A stretch of DNA of 64,000 bases from positions 102,714,467 to 102,778,466 of the forward strand of contig CM041084.1 of assembly GCA_023079485.1 (NCBI GenBank), written 5' to 3'. Source of the stretch: Archilochus colubris. Its lineage: Eukaryota; Chordata; Aves; Apodiformes; Trochilidae. Below are positions 12,474 through 23,930 of the stretch, in pieces. The notes under the pieces are model-generated. The model worked only from the letters and a program-made list of their open reading frames with translations, searched no databases and had not been told where the DNA came from. Made by a program: the position numbers and the translations under genes. How positions within the stretch are numbered: position 1 is the first letter of the stretch; the number at the start of each line of letters is the position of its first letter.

Positions 12474-12491
12474 ATATATATATATATATAA
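12474..12491. repeat. (TA)n microsatellite
   Basis: A pure run of alternating A and T (about nine TA units) lies exactly at the 5' edge of the CR1 copy. It may mark the AT-rich junction of the insertion. Confidence 0.85.
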
Positions 12492-14240
12492 ATCAATGTA
12501 AAGCTCCAGTATGAAAGGAAAATTTGCCATGGAAATTTTTTGCCTAACTTGAAGTTGGTGAAGTAGGAAAAGTGCTAGGACAACATTCCCCTGCAAACAG
12601 CCTTGCCCAATAGATAGTGTTGCTCAGTAAATCCAATTAGATTATTTTTTACTAATATGGTAGACAATATGCTTGGACTGAAACAGGGCATGGATTTGCA
12701 ATTTCAGCTACACCTTTGTAGAGAGGTTGGGTAACACCATCATTTTGGCCTATGAGATAAGTCAGTTTCCAGTTTGTATTGATACACATTTCGACCTCTT
12801 GTATCTTTTTGTGCCCTGAGTGACTATTTATTGGCACAAAAGGGTGAAATGTTAGATTGATTCAGGAACTATTGAATTTTCCTTTAAGTACACAGAAAGA
12901 TAATCATTAGAGAGCAAACTGACTTCCACTAAGGTGAATTAGATGTGTTATGGCGACAGTTTCACAAGCAGAGTGGTATAAATGCCACTGAGGTTGCTGG
13001 TAATATCTGTGTGAAGAAACAAATAATAAAAAAAAATCCTTAGGTAAAAAGCTCATCAGAAATTTTACATGACATATGCTGCTATGCCTTCTAGGTGAAG
13101 AAGTTTGCAAATAAAATAAAACTGGTCTCAAACGTATGGAAAACTGTTTCATCTCTCTTTATCTATGTAGGCATTTGAAAAGAAGGAACGGCCTGAGTTT
13201 GCATGAGTTTGCTTTTCCCTTTCTTCCTGTCTTTTGAGAGATTGCTTCACAAGACCTTTTGCATGATAAGACCTTGAGAAAAAATAATCTCTAAGGAGTC
13301 TGTACCTGGGCAAGTTCCTGGTGTTAATTAGACCTGGGTGCCTTACACCTGCTGCTTCAGAGAACATACGTCCCACATTTGAAAACCTTTGAAATCTCAG
13401 TTCTTCCTGAGCTGCAGAAGTCAAACTACAGTGGTCACAGAATTAATCAAGTCTAACACTTACCAATCCATGACAGTAATTATTGCAACAAATGTCTGTT
13501 CATATGCAAATGAAGCATCATCCTGTAATTATTCAGCTGTTTCTCTAGTGTGATTTATTGAATCAGCCATTTGTGAAGATGGAGTGGCACAACCTAATTT
13601 ACTTGTGTAGCTTCATTAATGGTTAAGGGGTAGAAATATGCTTCCTGTCACTTTCATGATAGCACTAGATAGCACTAGCACATGTTAGCACTAGAAGCTG
13701 ATACGGGTCATTTAACTTGTATGTACAAATTCACTTCTAGCATCTTTTGGAATCAGGAGCTCCTCAACAATCTTACTTCTCAAATGTTTCCTGCAGTATT
13801 CCCACTGGTGGCTTGAGTGTTCATTTTAAAGACAAGCTCTGAGAAAAGAGCAGTATAAACAAAAACAGTTGCTAAACAAAAACTGAACGGTTAAATTAAA
13901 TGAGTAATACCAATATTTGGTAAATGCTGAGGAACTGACTGTATTCCTTTCTGTTTTGCCATTGCTGACTACAAAGCTAAATGAAAATTGTGTGTATTTT
14001 AGAGGCAGAAAAAAAATGTCAAAAATCAAAATAACTCTGCACTGTAATTTTGTTCATGACCAATGACGTGGTGAGGATCTCAGTGTTGAAGCCAAACATA
14101 CCAAATGTTAAACAATTGCAAAATGATGCATAATATACACAGCTTTAATTCTGTTCCTTCAGTTGCTCAGCACTGCTGAAAATCTCAGAGATAGGAATAG
14201 TAGGGGAATGAAGATTAAACTGAAAGAGTGTGTCCTACAA
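12492..14240. other. Non-coding sequence with a candidate regulatory stretch
   Basis: I find no gene. At 13440-13640 the sequence contains an octamer ATGCAAAT (13504-13511), several TAATTA or AATTAAT cores and few repeats, the texture seen in conserved non-coding enhancers. A short tandem echo of 'tagcacta' is present at about 13660-13695. Confidence 0.5.
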
Positions 14241-14242
14241 AG

Positions 14243-14376
14243 ATAGAATCATAGAATGGTTTGGGTTGGAATGGACCTTAAAGACCACATAGTTCCAATT
14301 CCCCTGCCATGGGCAAGGACACCTCCCTCTAGACAAGGTTGCTCAAAGCTCCATCCAAACTGGCCTTGAACAGTTT
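14243..14376 (-). mobile_element. CR1 LINE 3' fragment, well preserved
   Basis: The plus strand shows 'atagaatcatagaatggttt', 'gggttggaatggacctta', 'ccctgccatgggcaaggaca', 'gttgctcaaagctccatcca' and 'ggccttgaacagtt' in order. These follow the antisense of a CR1 3' end closely, so the copy looks younger than most in the window. It is only about 134 bp long and keeps no coding sequence. Confidence 0.92.
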
Positions 14377-14379
14377 GAT

Positions 14380-17360
14380 ATTCATATATTTTTAACCCAC
14401 ATAAAGTCTTTTAATTTCATGAGTTTGAACTGTCCTTGAATCCTTTTTCATCAATTCATCCTTCTAGTCTTTGCTCCAGATGTCAGCAATGGTTTTTTTC
14501 CGAGTTTTCTCTACCTCTCACTTCATATTCTTGCTTTATAAGAACATTTTAACAACATTTTCTTGAGGCTTTTTTTGTGACATAGTTTTAGAAAATCTAT
14601 CTGCAAGATGGCCTCTGAATATTCTCTTACGGTGTTTCACTTTTACAAAGGAAGCACAGATCTTCTAAAGAAAATCTGTGAGTATAATGATATTTTCTTA
14701 GTCAAAATTTTGTTAGCAAATATCCTCATGTTTGTCTGGAAATAATTTACCACAATGTATAGGGCCCAGTCAGCAGAAGCAGAATACTCCAAGGAATTTG
14801 TCACTGTAAAACCTGCTCTGACAGGATTAAGTTCTGAACAACACATTTCTTCATTATTTCTCCCATCATTTACTTTTTCATTCTAAGAACTGGGCCTTTG
14901 ATTTACATGACATCAGTTATAGCTTAGAAGACTATTGAGCCAAGGAAACAATGATGTAATGTGGCCTTAATTTAACAAGAACATTCATTTAAAGGATATG
15001 TTATTTTCAGAAGATATAGAAAAAATCTATCATGGTAATTAAATCCTGTTATTGCTAAAGAGAACATGAAGTGATAAAAATAATATTTGAAACCCAGACA
15101 ACTAGATAGCACGTAGCATTTCGGATGTCAGGCCAGGGGAGTGATTATTTCATCCTTTCTGGTAAAATATTTTAAAACCTCTGACTTTGTGCAGGCAGCA
15201 GAAACAGTCATTACAGCATACAACAAAGACAGGACAAAGAACATTCCTTTCAAGACACAGTGTTAAACCACCAGCTGAGTTTGGTACTGAGTTTTAGTGT
15301 GGGGGAATAATGACAGCCAACTGCCTAGCCATGTGCAGTGGGTGCTTTTGCCTTATGAAGTTCAGGTGAAGATTAACAGATACCAGCTAATAATGCACAT
15401 CTGAAGCAATGACTCTTAAGGGACCATCAAGTCTGCAATGGTGTGTTGACAATCCTGGTTTGTTTTCTATACCAGGCACTGACACACAGGCTTGTACCAT
15501 GACAAAAGAATAATACTGGATGCCAATAGAAGCACACATCCTTTATTTTACCTCTTGTTGTAATTACTATCCAAGGAGAAAATGGGCTTTTACTGATGTC
15601 ACATAACAAGAAATGAGGGATAAAGAATTGCCTCTGAAATATTTTTTCCTTAGAAAGACTTTTTCCTTGTTCTGACTGAATGTGGTCGTCTGGCAACCAG
15701 AACTATAGGTGTCTTTTCAGTACATGATGCTTTGCAGTAGCAATATAGCACTTTTATTATCAGCACTGATGAAGGTGGGAAGTGGAGAAGAAATTGAGAA
15801 GTGCTGGGGGAGCTGGATGGTTGGCTAATGAGCCTCACAGTCTCAGAGATACACAAGAAGCTGATCTGAGATTAAAAGTGAGATAGAAAATGACGCAAAA
15901 GTTCTTGAAACTCTATTTTCCCTTTCATTTCCCCCCCTTTTCCTTCACTCCTCTCATTTTTTTTACTGTATTCCTAGTAACGAGGAGTGTGGTGGATCAG
16001 AGCATCCATATCAGGGAAGCAGATATCTAGTAGGCTCCTCCATCCCACACAGTTCACCACCTTTTTATTCCTCGGGTGTGTGATGCTTTATCAAACTACA
16101 GTGCCAGTGGGGGTGAAAGGACTGGCCTACATGAGCTGGATTCAAATGAGAAATGATGCCACTCGAACATTCACCAGAGGAGTTCCCAAAAGAAGTGTGG
16201 AGGTGCTGAGTCCTTTCAATCCCTTTTACGGAGGGTAAGTGGAAGGAGAGAGCTCACAACAAGGGAGGTTGCTCTTTACTTAGACTTTTCCCATTCAGTT
16301 CCTGTTCTCCAAACAATCTGATCCTGTTTGGCACAGGTGCCAGCCCCCAAGGGACTGGTTTTTCAGTGGAAGCAACCAGAGAGCAAAATGGTGGTGGGAT
16401 CTCCTCCAACTCAAGCGTACACTGCACTTCCCTCATCAACCCATGAAGTGGAATTAACCAACATCCACACATGCAAACACCTGGGCTCTGCTCCAGCACT
16501 TGAGAAGGAGGAGGAAACACCACGAACTGCAAGGAGAAAGTCCAAGGTACACATAACACATTGTTACGTGTTGCTGTGCACAGTGTCAGCATCTCTTCAT
16601 CCTGGCATTCTGCAATAGAGTGGACCATTCAAATTGTGATGTTCCTCCAATTCTTACAATACTGCTGCCTATTATTATTCTGTTCCTAGTTTAAGCACCG
16701 ACTTGCCTTGGGAAAATTACACAATCTTTATGCTTCATTTTCCTCCATCAGGAAGCTAATATAAGTCTAGAATTACATTACATTACAGTGCTACAGGGGC
16801 ATAGTATGTCAAATCTTGAAGCAGAACACCTGCCTCCAAGCAGAAACACATTGTATATAGTAAGTCTTATCTCTTAGTGTTTATTGCCTCAGACATCATG
16901 CCCCTCAAACTATTGTCTCTTCTACAGAACACACAAAGACTTCTTGAGTGTATCTGTACCTACAGTCATCAACACTTCAACCCATTTGATTCAGAACAGA
17001 TTGCTGCTGCAGAGAATACAGATAGGCCCTAATAGTTGCAAGACTTTTCTATTCTTATGAATATACAAAGGCAAACAGACTACAGGGTTATCTTCTCCAA
17101 GGTTAATTTACTTACACAGACGAGAAAAAACACAGAAAAGTTTGGTTGCTATAAAAAAAAAAATTGGCTTTATTTAAGATAAACTGGCAGCAGGTAAACA
17201 GAGACTGTATGATATAAAGTCTCACTCAATATCCTTTGCTAAGATAGTAGCACCCAAGTCATCATGATTTCTGCCTGCATTATAGTCTCACCACCCTCTT
17301 CTTTAAACCTTCATTTCAGCTTTTTCACAAATTGAATGTCTGTTAGGACAAATACACTAC
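14380..17360. other. Non-coding sequence, exon-like segment at 15.98-16.23 kb
   Basis: No gene is supported. A pyrimidine-rich tract ending in AG (15976-15977) and a GTAAGT (16235-16240) frame a 257-bp segment that is open in one frame, but a TAA is the first codon of that frame and the translation matches nothing I know. GC-richer DNA continues to about 16620 with open frames on both strands, which argues against a coding explanation. A MIR relic lies at 16700-16765. Confidence 0.5.
16700..16765 (+). mobile_element. MIR SINE relic
   Basis: The series 'gacttgccttgggaaaatta', 'cacaatctttatgcttcatt' and 'ttcctccatcaggaag' aligns with the MIR core 'gaccttgggcaagttactta', 'acctctctgtgcctcagttt', 'cctcatctgtaaaatggg'. 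Only the central core is recognisable. It is an ancient, inactive insertion; age and divergence limit certainty. Confidence 0.6.
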
Positions 17361-17362
17361 AG

Positions 17363-17666
17363 CAGGGGTACCTGCACCCAAAATAAAAAGTCTGTAGATT
17401 CTAAATTTCCTTAAGCTACCTCATCAGCACAATGTTGAACAGTATTTGTATTATCATAAAATAAAGTCACTGATTTACTTACATTGAATACAAGTGTCCT
17501 ATATGTGAAAAAGAGCAGTCGTTGCCTTCCAGTCTCCTCTATCGTGTACCAGATGTACCACTGGTATGAAGGTTTCTCTTTAGAAACCAGTGGTGAAAGA
17601 AATTGGCTTCTACCATCACACCTGTGGACTGCTCATCCTTATGAAATCATATGAAGGGTACCCCTG
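17363..17666. mobile_element. Candidate non-autonomous hAT-type MITE
   Basis: The segment begins with CAGGGGTACC and ends with its reverse complement GGTACCCCTG. Including three flanking bases on each side (CAG...CTG), the match is 13 bp. CAGGGGT is a common start of hAT-family (Charlie-like) terminal inverted repeats. The interior has no coding capacity, as expected for a MITE moved by a transposase from elsewhere. The expected 8-bp target duplication is not clear: the flanks 'atacacta' and 'ccctaaag' agree poorly. A strong internal hairpin lies at 17557-17594. The inverted ends could be chance, so confidence is moderate. Confidence 0.45.
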
Positions 17667-19502
17667 CTGCCCTAAAGAGCTCAGCAGTACCTTGAGACTA
17701 TTTTGAACACACAGAGCTGTTTGTTGGCAGGTGAAGAGTTTACATTTAAGAGGACTTAGTTTGCACAGATCTGACACTGATTTTGGTCACACCCAGTAAA
17801 AGTCTAGATGCATTTCAGTGAGGTTATTCCAGGATATTACCTCATATTTCCTTACAACTGGGAAATGGTTTTTTTGTTCTGTTCACTCAAATATCTCATA
17901 TCCTTTTATTCAGCTATCAGTAGGCAGGAAGCATTAGAGAAGTAAAAGAACAGCTATGAATTCATCATTCTGGAGAAAAAAACATTTAATTTTAGTTTAG
18001 AAATTATTTCGCTCTGTCATGGGGTCAAAGTCCTACACAGACGTACTCTGCTGGTATGATTCTGTGCTGGTCTGAAAAAATATTTGCAAAGAGAGCTTCT
18101 GAATTCTCTAAATTAGACTCAAATGTGCAGCCTACAAAAAAAACAACAAATTAGGAAAACAAAGGGTAATACAACATCCAGCAAATGAGAACCCTGGAGT
18201 AGTGAACACACAAAAGAAACCAAGAAGTCCATGGCAGTGACAGTTTTAATAATTCTGAAACATTTAAATATTGCACAGTGACAGAAGACATCTTCAGGAA
18301 CATGTGTTTTATCATAAAAAGTAAAAGCCAAAGAAAAAGCCCCACTTTTCTCAGTAATAAGCAGAAGTAATAAGAAACTATTCCACTTTTGAAGTAACGT
18401 AAGAGAGAAATTTGCCAACTTTCCTTCAGAAATAAGGAAGTAGGGGAAACTATGTTGCACAAGCACACGTGAAACAAGACCAAAATTTTGATCCAAAGAC
18501 CAGAAGTTACTTCCGAAACACTCTCAGGAATTATATCCTATCTTTCCAAGGTCAGCTTTAAGCTTTGAAAGTAGAACACAGAAAAATAAAAAGAGAACAC
18601 AGAAGTCTTCTGAATGTCCCATACCTCAGGCATCCCTTCCAGGTACATGGAGCACTTTGAATCAGCATCTTGCAGCTGTACTAAGCTGAACACTAAGCAG
18701 TGGAGGATCAGATCCTTAGGAACTAAGACAACATTTTAAACTTCTTGCCAAATCCAGAGTTAACAGTATGTTATTAATTACTGTACAAGGCTTTCACAAG
18801 ATACTAAATCTGTAACTAAAGGAGACAGGAATTGAATATTTGACAATCATTGAGGGATGCTTTCTCATTTTACCCATTCTCTTTTGTCTCATTGCCATAT
18901 TTCAAACTGTATTAATTTTTGATTGCACTGTATAAATAAAACATAGTTTTATGCCAGTTCTTATTCAAATGCTGACTCGGAGTTCCCATCCTTCAGAGAT
19001 CTAATACTATTCCTAAGAGATAATGGTGGATAATAGAAGCTTAAATCTTGTATTTTAACCTCACTTGAACATAAGCTTCTAAAGAAAAGTCAGGTTTAAA
19101 GGAAAAAATTGCTGTGCCTTCTTAAAGGTTCAAGTACCCCCTTAATCTATTCTCAGATCTTGACTTTTTTGGAATAAGTAGCTGAAGTAATGCACCTTCA
19201 GATTTTAGTTAAGTTTTGAAAGTCTACCATTTCCAAGAGAATGTATTTCTTGAAAACTAAACACTGAATAATTATCAACTATTTGAATACTAATACTTTA
19301 CATAAAATCTACCCTATGTTGTTCAAGGTTTCTTTCTCCCTGCTTTCTCATGCTCTGATTAAAGTTGGTTCTTAGAGCAACTGTCTTTAATATGTTTCCT
19401 ACCTACACTAGCTGTCTTCAGAGGTTTTATAGTGTGCAAAATTCTTCTGGAGTTACAAATTCAAGTCATACATTTGCTGGAAGCTAAATTGCCCTTTCAC
19501 TG

Positions 19503-19549
19503 GAAGAAAAGAAAAAAAAAAGAAAAAAAAAAAAGGAAAAAAAAAAAGG
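19503..19549. repeat. A-rich low-complexity tract, (GAAAA)n-like
   Basis: Runs of 8-12 A separated by single or double G. It could be an old poly(A)-type tail, but no retrocopy or SINE body could be recognised upstream. Confidence 0.85.
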
Positions 19550-19693
19550 ATGCTTCTACTTTCAACAAACCTGAGATATATTTTCTGTTGTTAATCAAAT
19601 TGATTGCATTGTGTCCCACAGAGTTAAACTGACTTAGGCCACCTGAGCTTCTGTTCCTTCTCGCACTCACAAAAGAGCCTCTCTATTTATGTG

Positions 19694-19760
19694 AATCACA
19701 GAATCAGAGAGTCAGAGGTGCAAAGGAGATTTCTTTGTCATTATACACACTTCTCAAAAT
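19694..19760 (-). mobile_element. Possible degraded CR1 3' end
   Basis: The opening 'gaatcacagaatcagagagt' resembles decayed CR1 terminal octamers and is followed by 'cagaggtgcaaaggaga', where CR1 antisense would read 'agaggttggaagggac'. The remaining sequence no longer matches. This is a weak call. Confidence 0.35.
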
Positions 19761-22201
19761 ACCCCATTCTGAGGACATTTCAAACTGTTTAAAGTAGAAT
19801 CAAAATTTTGTCTCAATTAGACCACTCTTAAATGGTCAAAGAAATATTATGGACTTATTTAAAATCTTACTCTAACATAGTTTTCTTTGCCACATGATCC
19901 ACAACTAAAGCAAACATGTTACAGCTAGCCTATACATTGCTGTTTCAAGATTACTCTATTAGAAAATGAGAATTTTATTTTTCAAATTAAAATATTTTAA
20001 TTAGGGCAATATTAGAGAGCTATCCCTCTCCAATTAAATTTTAAATTCATTACTCTGTCCTAAGTTACTTAAATCTAAGAATCAAAAGGATTTGACTTTC
20101 AAGAAAGTAACTTACGTGCTTCTACATTCTGGTACACAATTTTAAGTAGCATAAAGTAAACACTGTTGATATTTGCTGCCAAATGTTAAGGACATTTTGG
20201 GAACTTTCCTTCTGCCAATCTAGACTTGCTGCCAAGTCTGATCTACCTGTGCAGATGAAGATATTCAGAATGTTAGGTACACCTCCAGTTATATAATATT
20301 GTAAATATGAGCTAGTCAAATTTGACCTAAGGACAATATTAATATTTTTTATTCAATAGAAGTAGGCTTTTTAGAAGAAGGAGATGAATCAAATATCTTT
20401 TCTCTAAATCCAATAGAAAAAAGAGTAGGAATCTTCTTTTGTCAATGTAACCATGTGCTTTTTGAATCTCATCCCCAAAATGGTTACTATTAAAATTAAT
20501 ACATGTTCTCCTCATGCTTGAATCAAAGCACCTTGTTTGGATTTTCCCAATAACTGTAGTGTTTTTCCAATTTACTTCTGTATGCTTAATTTAAATACAC
20601 TCAGTTGTCTGCTATTGAAAGTCCTCTCTAGATTTTCTTGAATATTTTCCTAGTTCCCATTACCTTAATTTAGTAAACCAATGGCTGCCTGTTAGTTTAA
20701 GATCCTAATGAGCATGCAAAAGATAAAAAGAGAACTGAAAAGCAAGTATATTCCTATAATATACAAAAGCCCTTCTGAGGCTTCTGAGCCCAAGATCTCT
20801 CTTCGAGCAATATAATTACTGCTGTCATCATCAGAACCTAAACAGGGAGAAATTACCTTGAAACCACGTATATATGCAGAGTAAAACAGGGACAAAATCA
20901 CCATGTTCCTCTTTTTTCCCTGCAGTTTTACACAGTCATTTCCTTCCCAGTCTGCAACCCCAAAGTAACCCTGATTCCTCAGGGGATGCCCCTTCCCTGG
21001 TGGGGCTGTGTGCGGAGCATACAGAGGGCAGAGGGTTGAGACTGCTTCACCCTACACACTCTAACAAACCTTTTTGGGGTTATTTAGAATGAGGTGGGGT
21101 CACAGCTCCTTTCCTCAGAGGTCAGATAAAACACAGGCACTTTTAGTAATCATTGAAACAGCTTACTCTTCCTGGTGCATATCATGCACCCTTATCATGG
21201 CTCATAATAATATCACATTTATGTTTCATGCCCCTTCAAATATTTTAGGCTGGGGCTGGCCCTGTTCCTCCAGCAGTAAGACATTAATTAAAGGAGACTT
21301 CATAGTAAATATTGCTGATCAGGAAAACTGAAAAAATTCTTTAACGTTACATGGGGATTTAATTTTAAGTATTTCAAGTATTTTTCCATTTTTTCTATTT
21401 TCAAGTATTTCGTATTTTTAAAAGTGAATTTAATTGCTTAAATCTGTTATGAAAATTTAAACCTTTTGATATGTATTGACATCTGAACTTATTTATGTTA
21501 TAAATGTTAAAAGGTAGCTGGACTATAACGACACCTATAGTGTTGGTTTTCTTCAGATGTTCTAACTGCTACTGTATCTTAATAATATGGAGCAAATACT
21601 GACAACTGACTTTAAGGACAGAGTCAAATTATTTTTTTTGCTGCAAACTCTACACGAAAAAATAAATTCCCTAATCTTCCTGTCAGACAGGAAGTCTCAT
21701 TAGAAAAAAAAAAAGAATTTATTGGCAATTGTATACTAACGTCACATTCTTCTGACCTTTCCATGTGGTCCATGCTCTGGTGTTTTCTACAGATGCTATA
21801 CTCCTTGTTTAGCTAATATTCAGTGTCAAAGGGGATTGATATAACCTCTGCAATATAAAAAATGAAGACAGCAGAATTTATGTAATGCTATTCTCTCCCC
21901 CCCCCAGAGTATCATGAACGATGTAAGATGTGTGAGAAGCGAAGACCCTGAAGCATCCTTCTTGTAAAATTAATTGAAAAAAAAGGGCCAGTAAAGACAA
22001 AATCCCATCATTATCTCCTAGTAAAAAACCCCATAGATATTACCAATTTAGAGCAGTGGAATACAACAAGAACATCTTAATTAACCCATGCTTAATAAAT
22101 CAACACTTTTTCTCCCTGTCCAATATGTCACCAGCATATATTGCAGAAAATAATAAGGCACATGAACACAGGTGAAAACCAGAATGCAAGTGAAGTGATT
22201 T

Positions 22202-22705
22202 CTTGAGATTCTGTTCTCCAGGCTAAACAGACCCAGGTATATCAGCTTTTACTCATGAGAGGGATGCTCCAGTCCCTTAAATATCTTTGTAGCCCCCCTG
22301 GTGGACTGTCTCCAGTAGTTCCTTGTCTTTCTTGAGCTGGATTGCCCAGAACTGGACAGAATAGCCCAGATGTGGGTTCATTAGGCCAGAGTAGAGTGGA
22401 GGGATAAACTCCCTTGACCTGTTGGACACATTCTTCTTAATGCACCCCAGGATGCCGTTGGCCTTCTTGGCCACAAGGGCACATTGCTGGCTCATGGTTA
22501 ACTCACTGTCCATGAGACATCCCAGGTCCTTCTCCAGAGAGCTGCTGTCTGGCAGCAAAAATTCTAATTTGTAGTTGTGCATGGGGTTATTCCTCCCTTG
22601 TTGCAGGACTCAGCACTTGCCTTTGATGAACTTCACTGGGTTCCTCTCCACCCAATTCTCTATCCAGTCCAGGTCTTCCTGAATGGCTGCACAGTCTTCT
22701 ATGGA
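22202..22705 (-). mobile_element. CR1 LINE internal fragment
   Basis: The plus strand contains antisense CR1 sequence such as 'gaggtgctcc'-like 'gagggatgctccagtccctt', 'ggatgccgttggccttcttg' and 'catgaacttcactggg'-like 'tgatgaacttcactgggttc'. Both ends of the element are missing: the 3' UTR with octamers is absent on the left and the 5' portion on the right. The coding remnant in it is listed separately. The sequence belongs to a CR1 type different from the 14.2-kb and 8.2-kb copies. Confidence 0.87.
22277..22582 (-). pseudogene. CR1 ORF2 fragment
   Basis: An open stretch of 101 codons carries 'SLEKDLGCLMDSELTMSQQC', 'VAKKANGILGCIKKNV' and 'YSVQFWAIQLKKD', matching the conserved CR1 ORF2 region just after the RT catalytic motifs. 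In full-length ORF2 this part follows the palm and thumb of the polymerase. The frame is open for its whole length, suggesting a moderately young copy, but the catalytic portion and the C-terminal tail are both missing, so it is not functional. Confidence 0.87.
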
Positions 22706-23479
22706 AGGTATGGAAGAAGAAACTTTGGTGCAGTGTCATTTTCCCCCTTGGCATGCCTTTTTCTTCATATATTGATTACACTTTAATTCATTAAATTCAC
22801 ATATCAAAAGTAAATCCTAGTAGCTGTAAGGATTTTGTCCTATTCAAGAAATTTATTTTCTAGTTTCAGTGATTTCTGAAGGGTAAGCACCTCAGAAACA
22901 GTGATCCAGTGGTAATTTGGCATGTTTGGAGGAGTTTTACTGCTCAGTGTTGGCATACTTTGCTTTATGGATGGTAATCACTAAAATGATAATGCTGGGT
23001 AGTAGTGTTTGTGCCATGAATCTATCATCATAGAAATCTCTGGTTTTAATTTGCAGCAGAAGAATTATTTGCATGTTCTCATCTGTGTTATAAAATGTAT
23101 GAGAATAGAATAACTAACTTGCAGTGCAAACAAAGATGGTAGTGCTTAGCTATTCTCTTTGTACACATTACAGTCAAGAAATGCACTTTACAAAATTGTC
23201 AGCAAAGATGTAAGGTTTGTAACTTCCCTACAGTGAAAAGGCAAGGGGACCTAAACAGTGAAACAACTAAGAAAATTTTATTTGTAGATACATAAAGTTT
23301 TTTGTACCATAGGTATACAATTCATGGATCAAATTCACATCTCTCGAGTCAGCTATTTATTCAGGTAATGAACTTGGTATTTTTATAAGCAAGACATTCG
23401 AGCAAAAAAATGTGAGGAAAAAAGCTTTTCCTTTACAAAGAATCATTGCTTCTTACACAGATAGTTACTAAGGTATTAA

Positions 23480-23546
23480 GTGGGTGGTGGGGTTTTTTTG
23501 TTTGGTTTGGTTTTTTGTTTGTTGGGTTGCTGTGGCTTTTTTTTGT
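23480..23546. repeat. T/G-rich low-complexity tract
   Basis: Impure mixture of GGTTT, TTTG and T runs, of the same kind as the tracts at 1.5 kb and 60.0 kb. Confidence 0.8.
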
Positions 23547-23897
23547 AAGGAGTCAACATTCTGCTGTTTTGAAATACTGTGACAAGGTAACCGTAATTTC
23601 TAAACCTGAAATAGAAAACTGAATGTGAACCTAGCATTGAATCATTGTGTATTCTAGGCTGCTAACAAGCTCTATAGCATCATGACAAGTATAGATGAAA
23701 CATGCAACATCTAATTCATTGCTTTGGTACTTACCATAAATATGCCTTTAATCTTAAACTGTTTGTAGCAAACACATAATGTGACAAAAATGCTATGAGC
23801 TTTTAACTCCTGGAAGGATACAGACTTCAGACAAAGTTCTCAAAGAAAATTCATGTCTTAAAGTGTCTTTTATACAAAATACATTGATCATACACCT

Positions 23898-23930
23898 GAA
23901 AAAAAAAAAAACCAAAAAAAAAAAAGGAAA
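23898..23930. repeat. A-rich tract
   Basis: Two runs of 12-13 A separated by CC. No adjoining retrocopy was recognised. Confidence 0.85.

Larger units (their letters stand above)
11287..12476 (-). mobile_element. CR1 LINE, long copy with internal deletion
   Basis: Read on the minus strand, the element begins near 12476 with the ORF2 stretch between endonuclease and reverse transcriptase. It passes to the start of the RT domain near 12080, then resumes at the 3' part of RT near 12030 and continues to the 3' UTR at 11287. The stretch that should carry the catalytic FADD motif is missing. The terminal octamers are degraded ('aatcatagagtcagaatcat'). At least two frameshifts separate the surviving coding pieces. 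This is the longest recognisable CR1 of standard bird type in the window; it can no longer encode a working protein. Confidence 0.88.
17670..22200. other. Non-coding AT-rich sequence
   Basis: No gene. Open frames up to about 125 codons occur on the minus strand near 18.1-18.5 kb, but they are rich in Phe, Leu and Cys, overlap in two frames, and lack domains. An A-rich tract lies at 19503-19549, and a faint CR1-like end may be present near 19694. A C run lies at about 21897-21905. Confidence 0.55.

Noticed and set aside
16254..16628. 124-codon minus-strand and 96-codon plus-strand open frames
   Set aside because: They overlap on opposite strands in a GC-richer patch, lack any known domain, and neither has plausible splice or promoter context.
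18119..18496. 125-codon minus-strand frame rich in Phe, Leu and Cys
   Set aside because: Hydrophobic bias comes from T-rich antisense composition; a second overlapping frame of 110 codons is equally open, and no domain is recognisable.
19503..19549. A-rich tract as the tail of a processed pseudogene
   Set aside because: The upstream sequence resembles no coding sequence and no target duplication was found.
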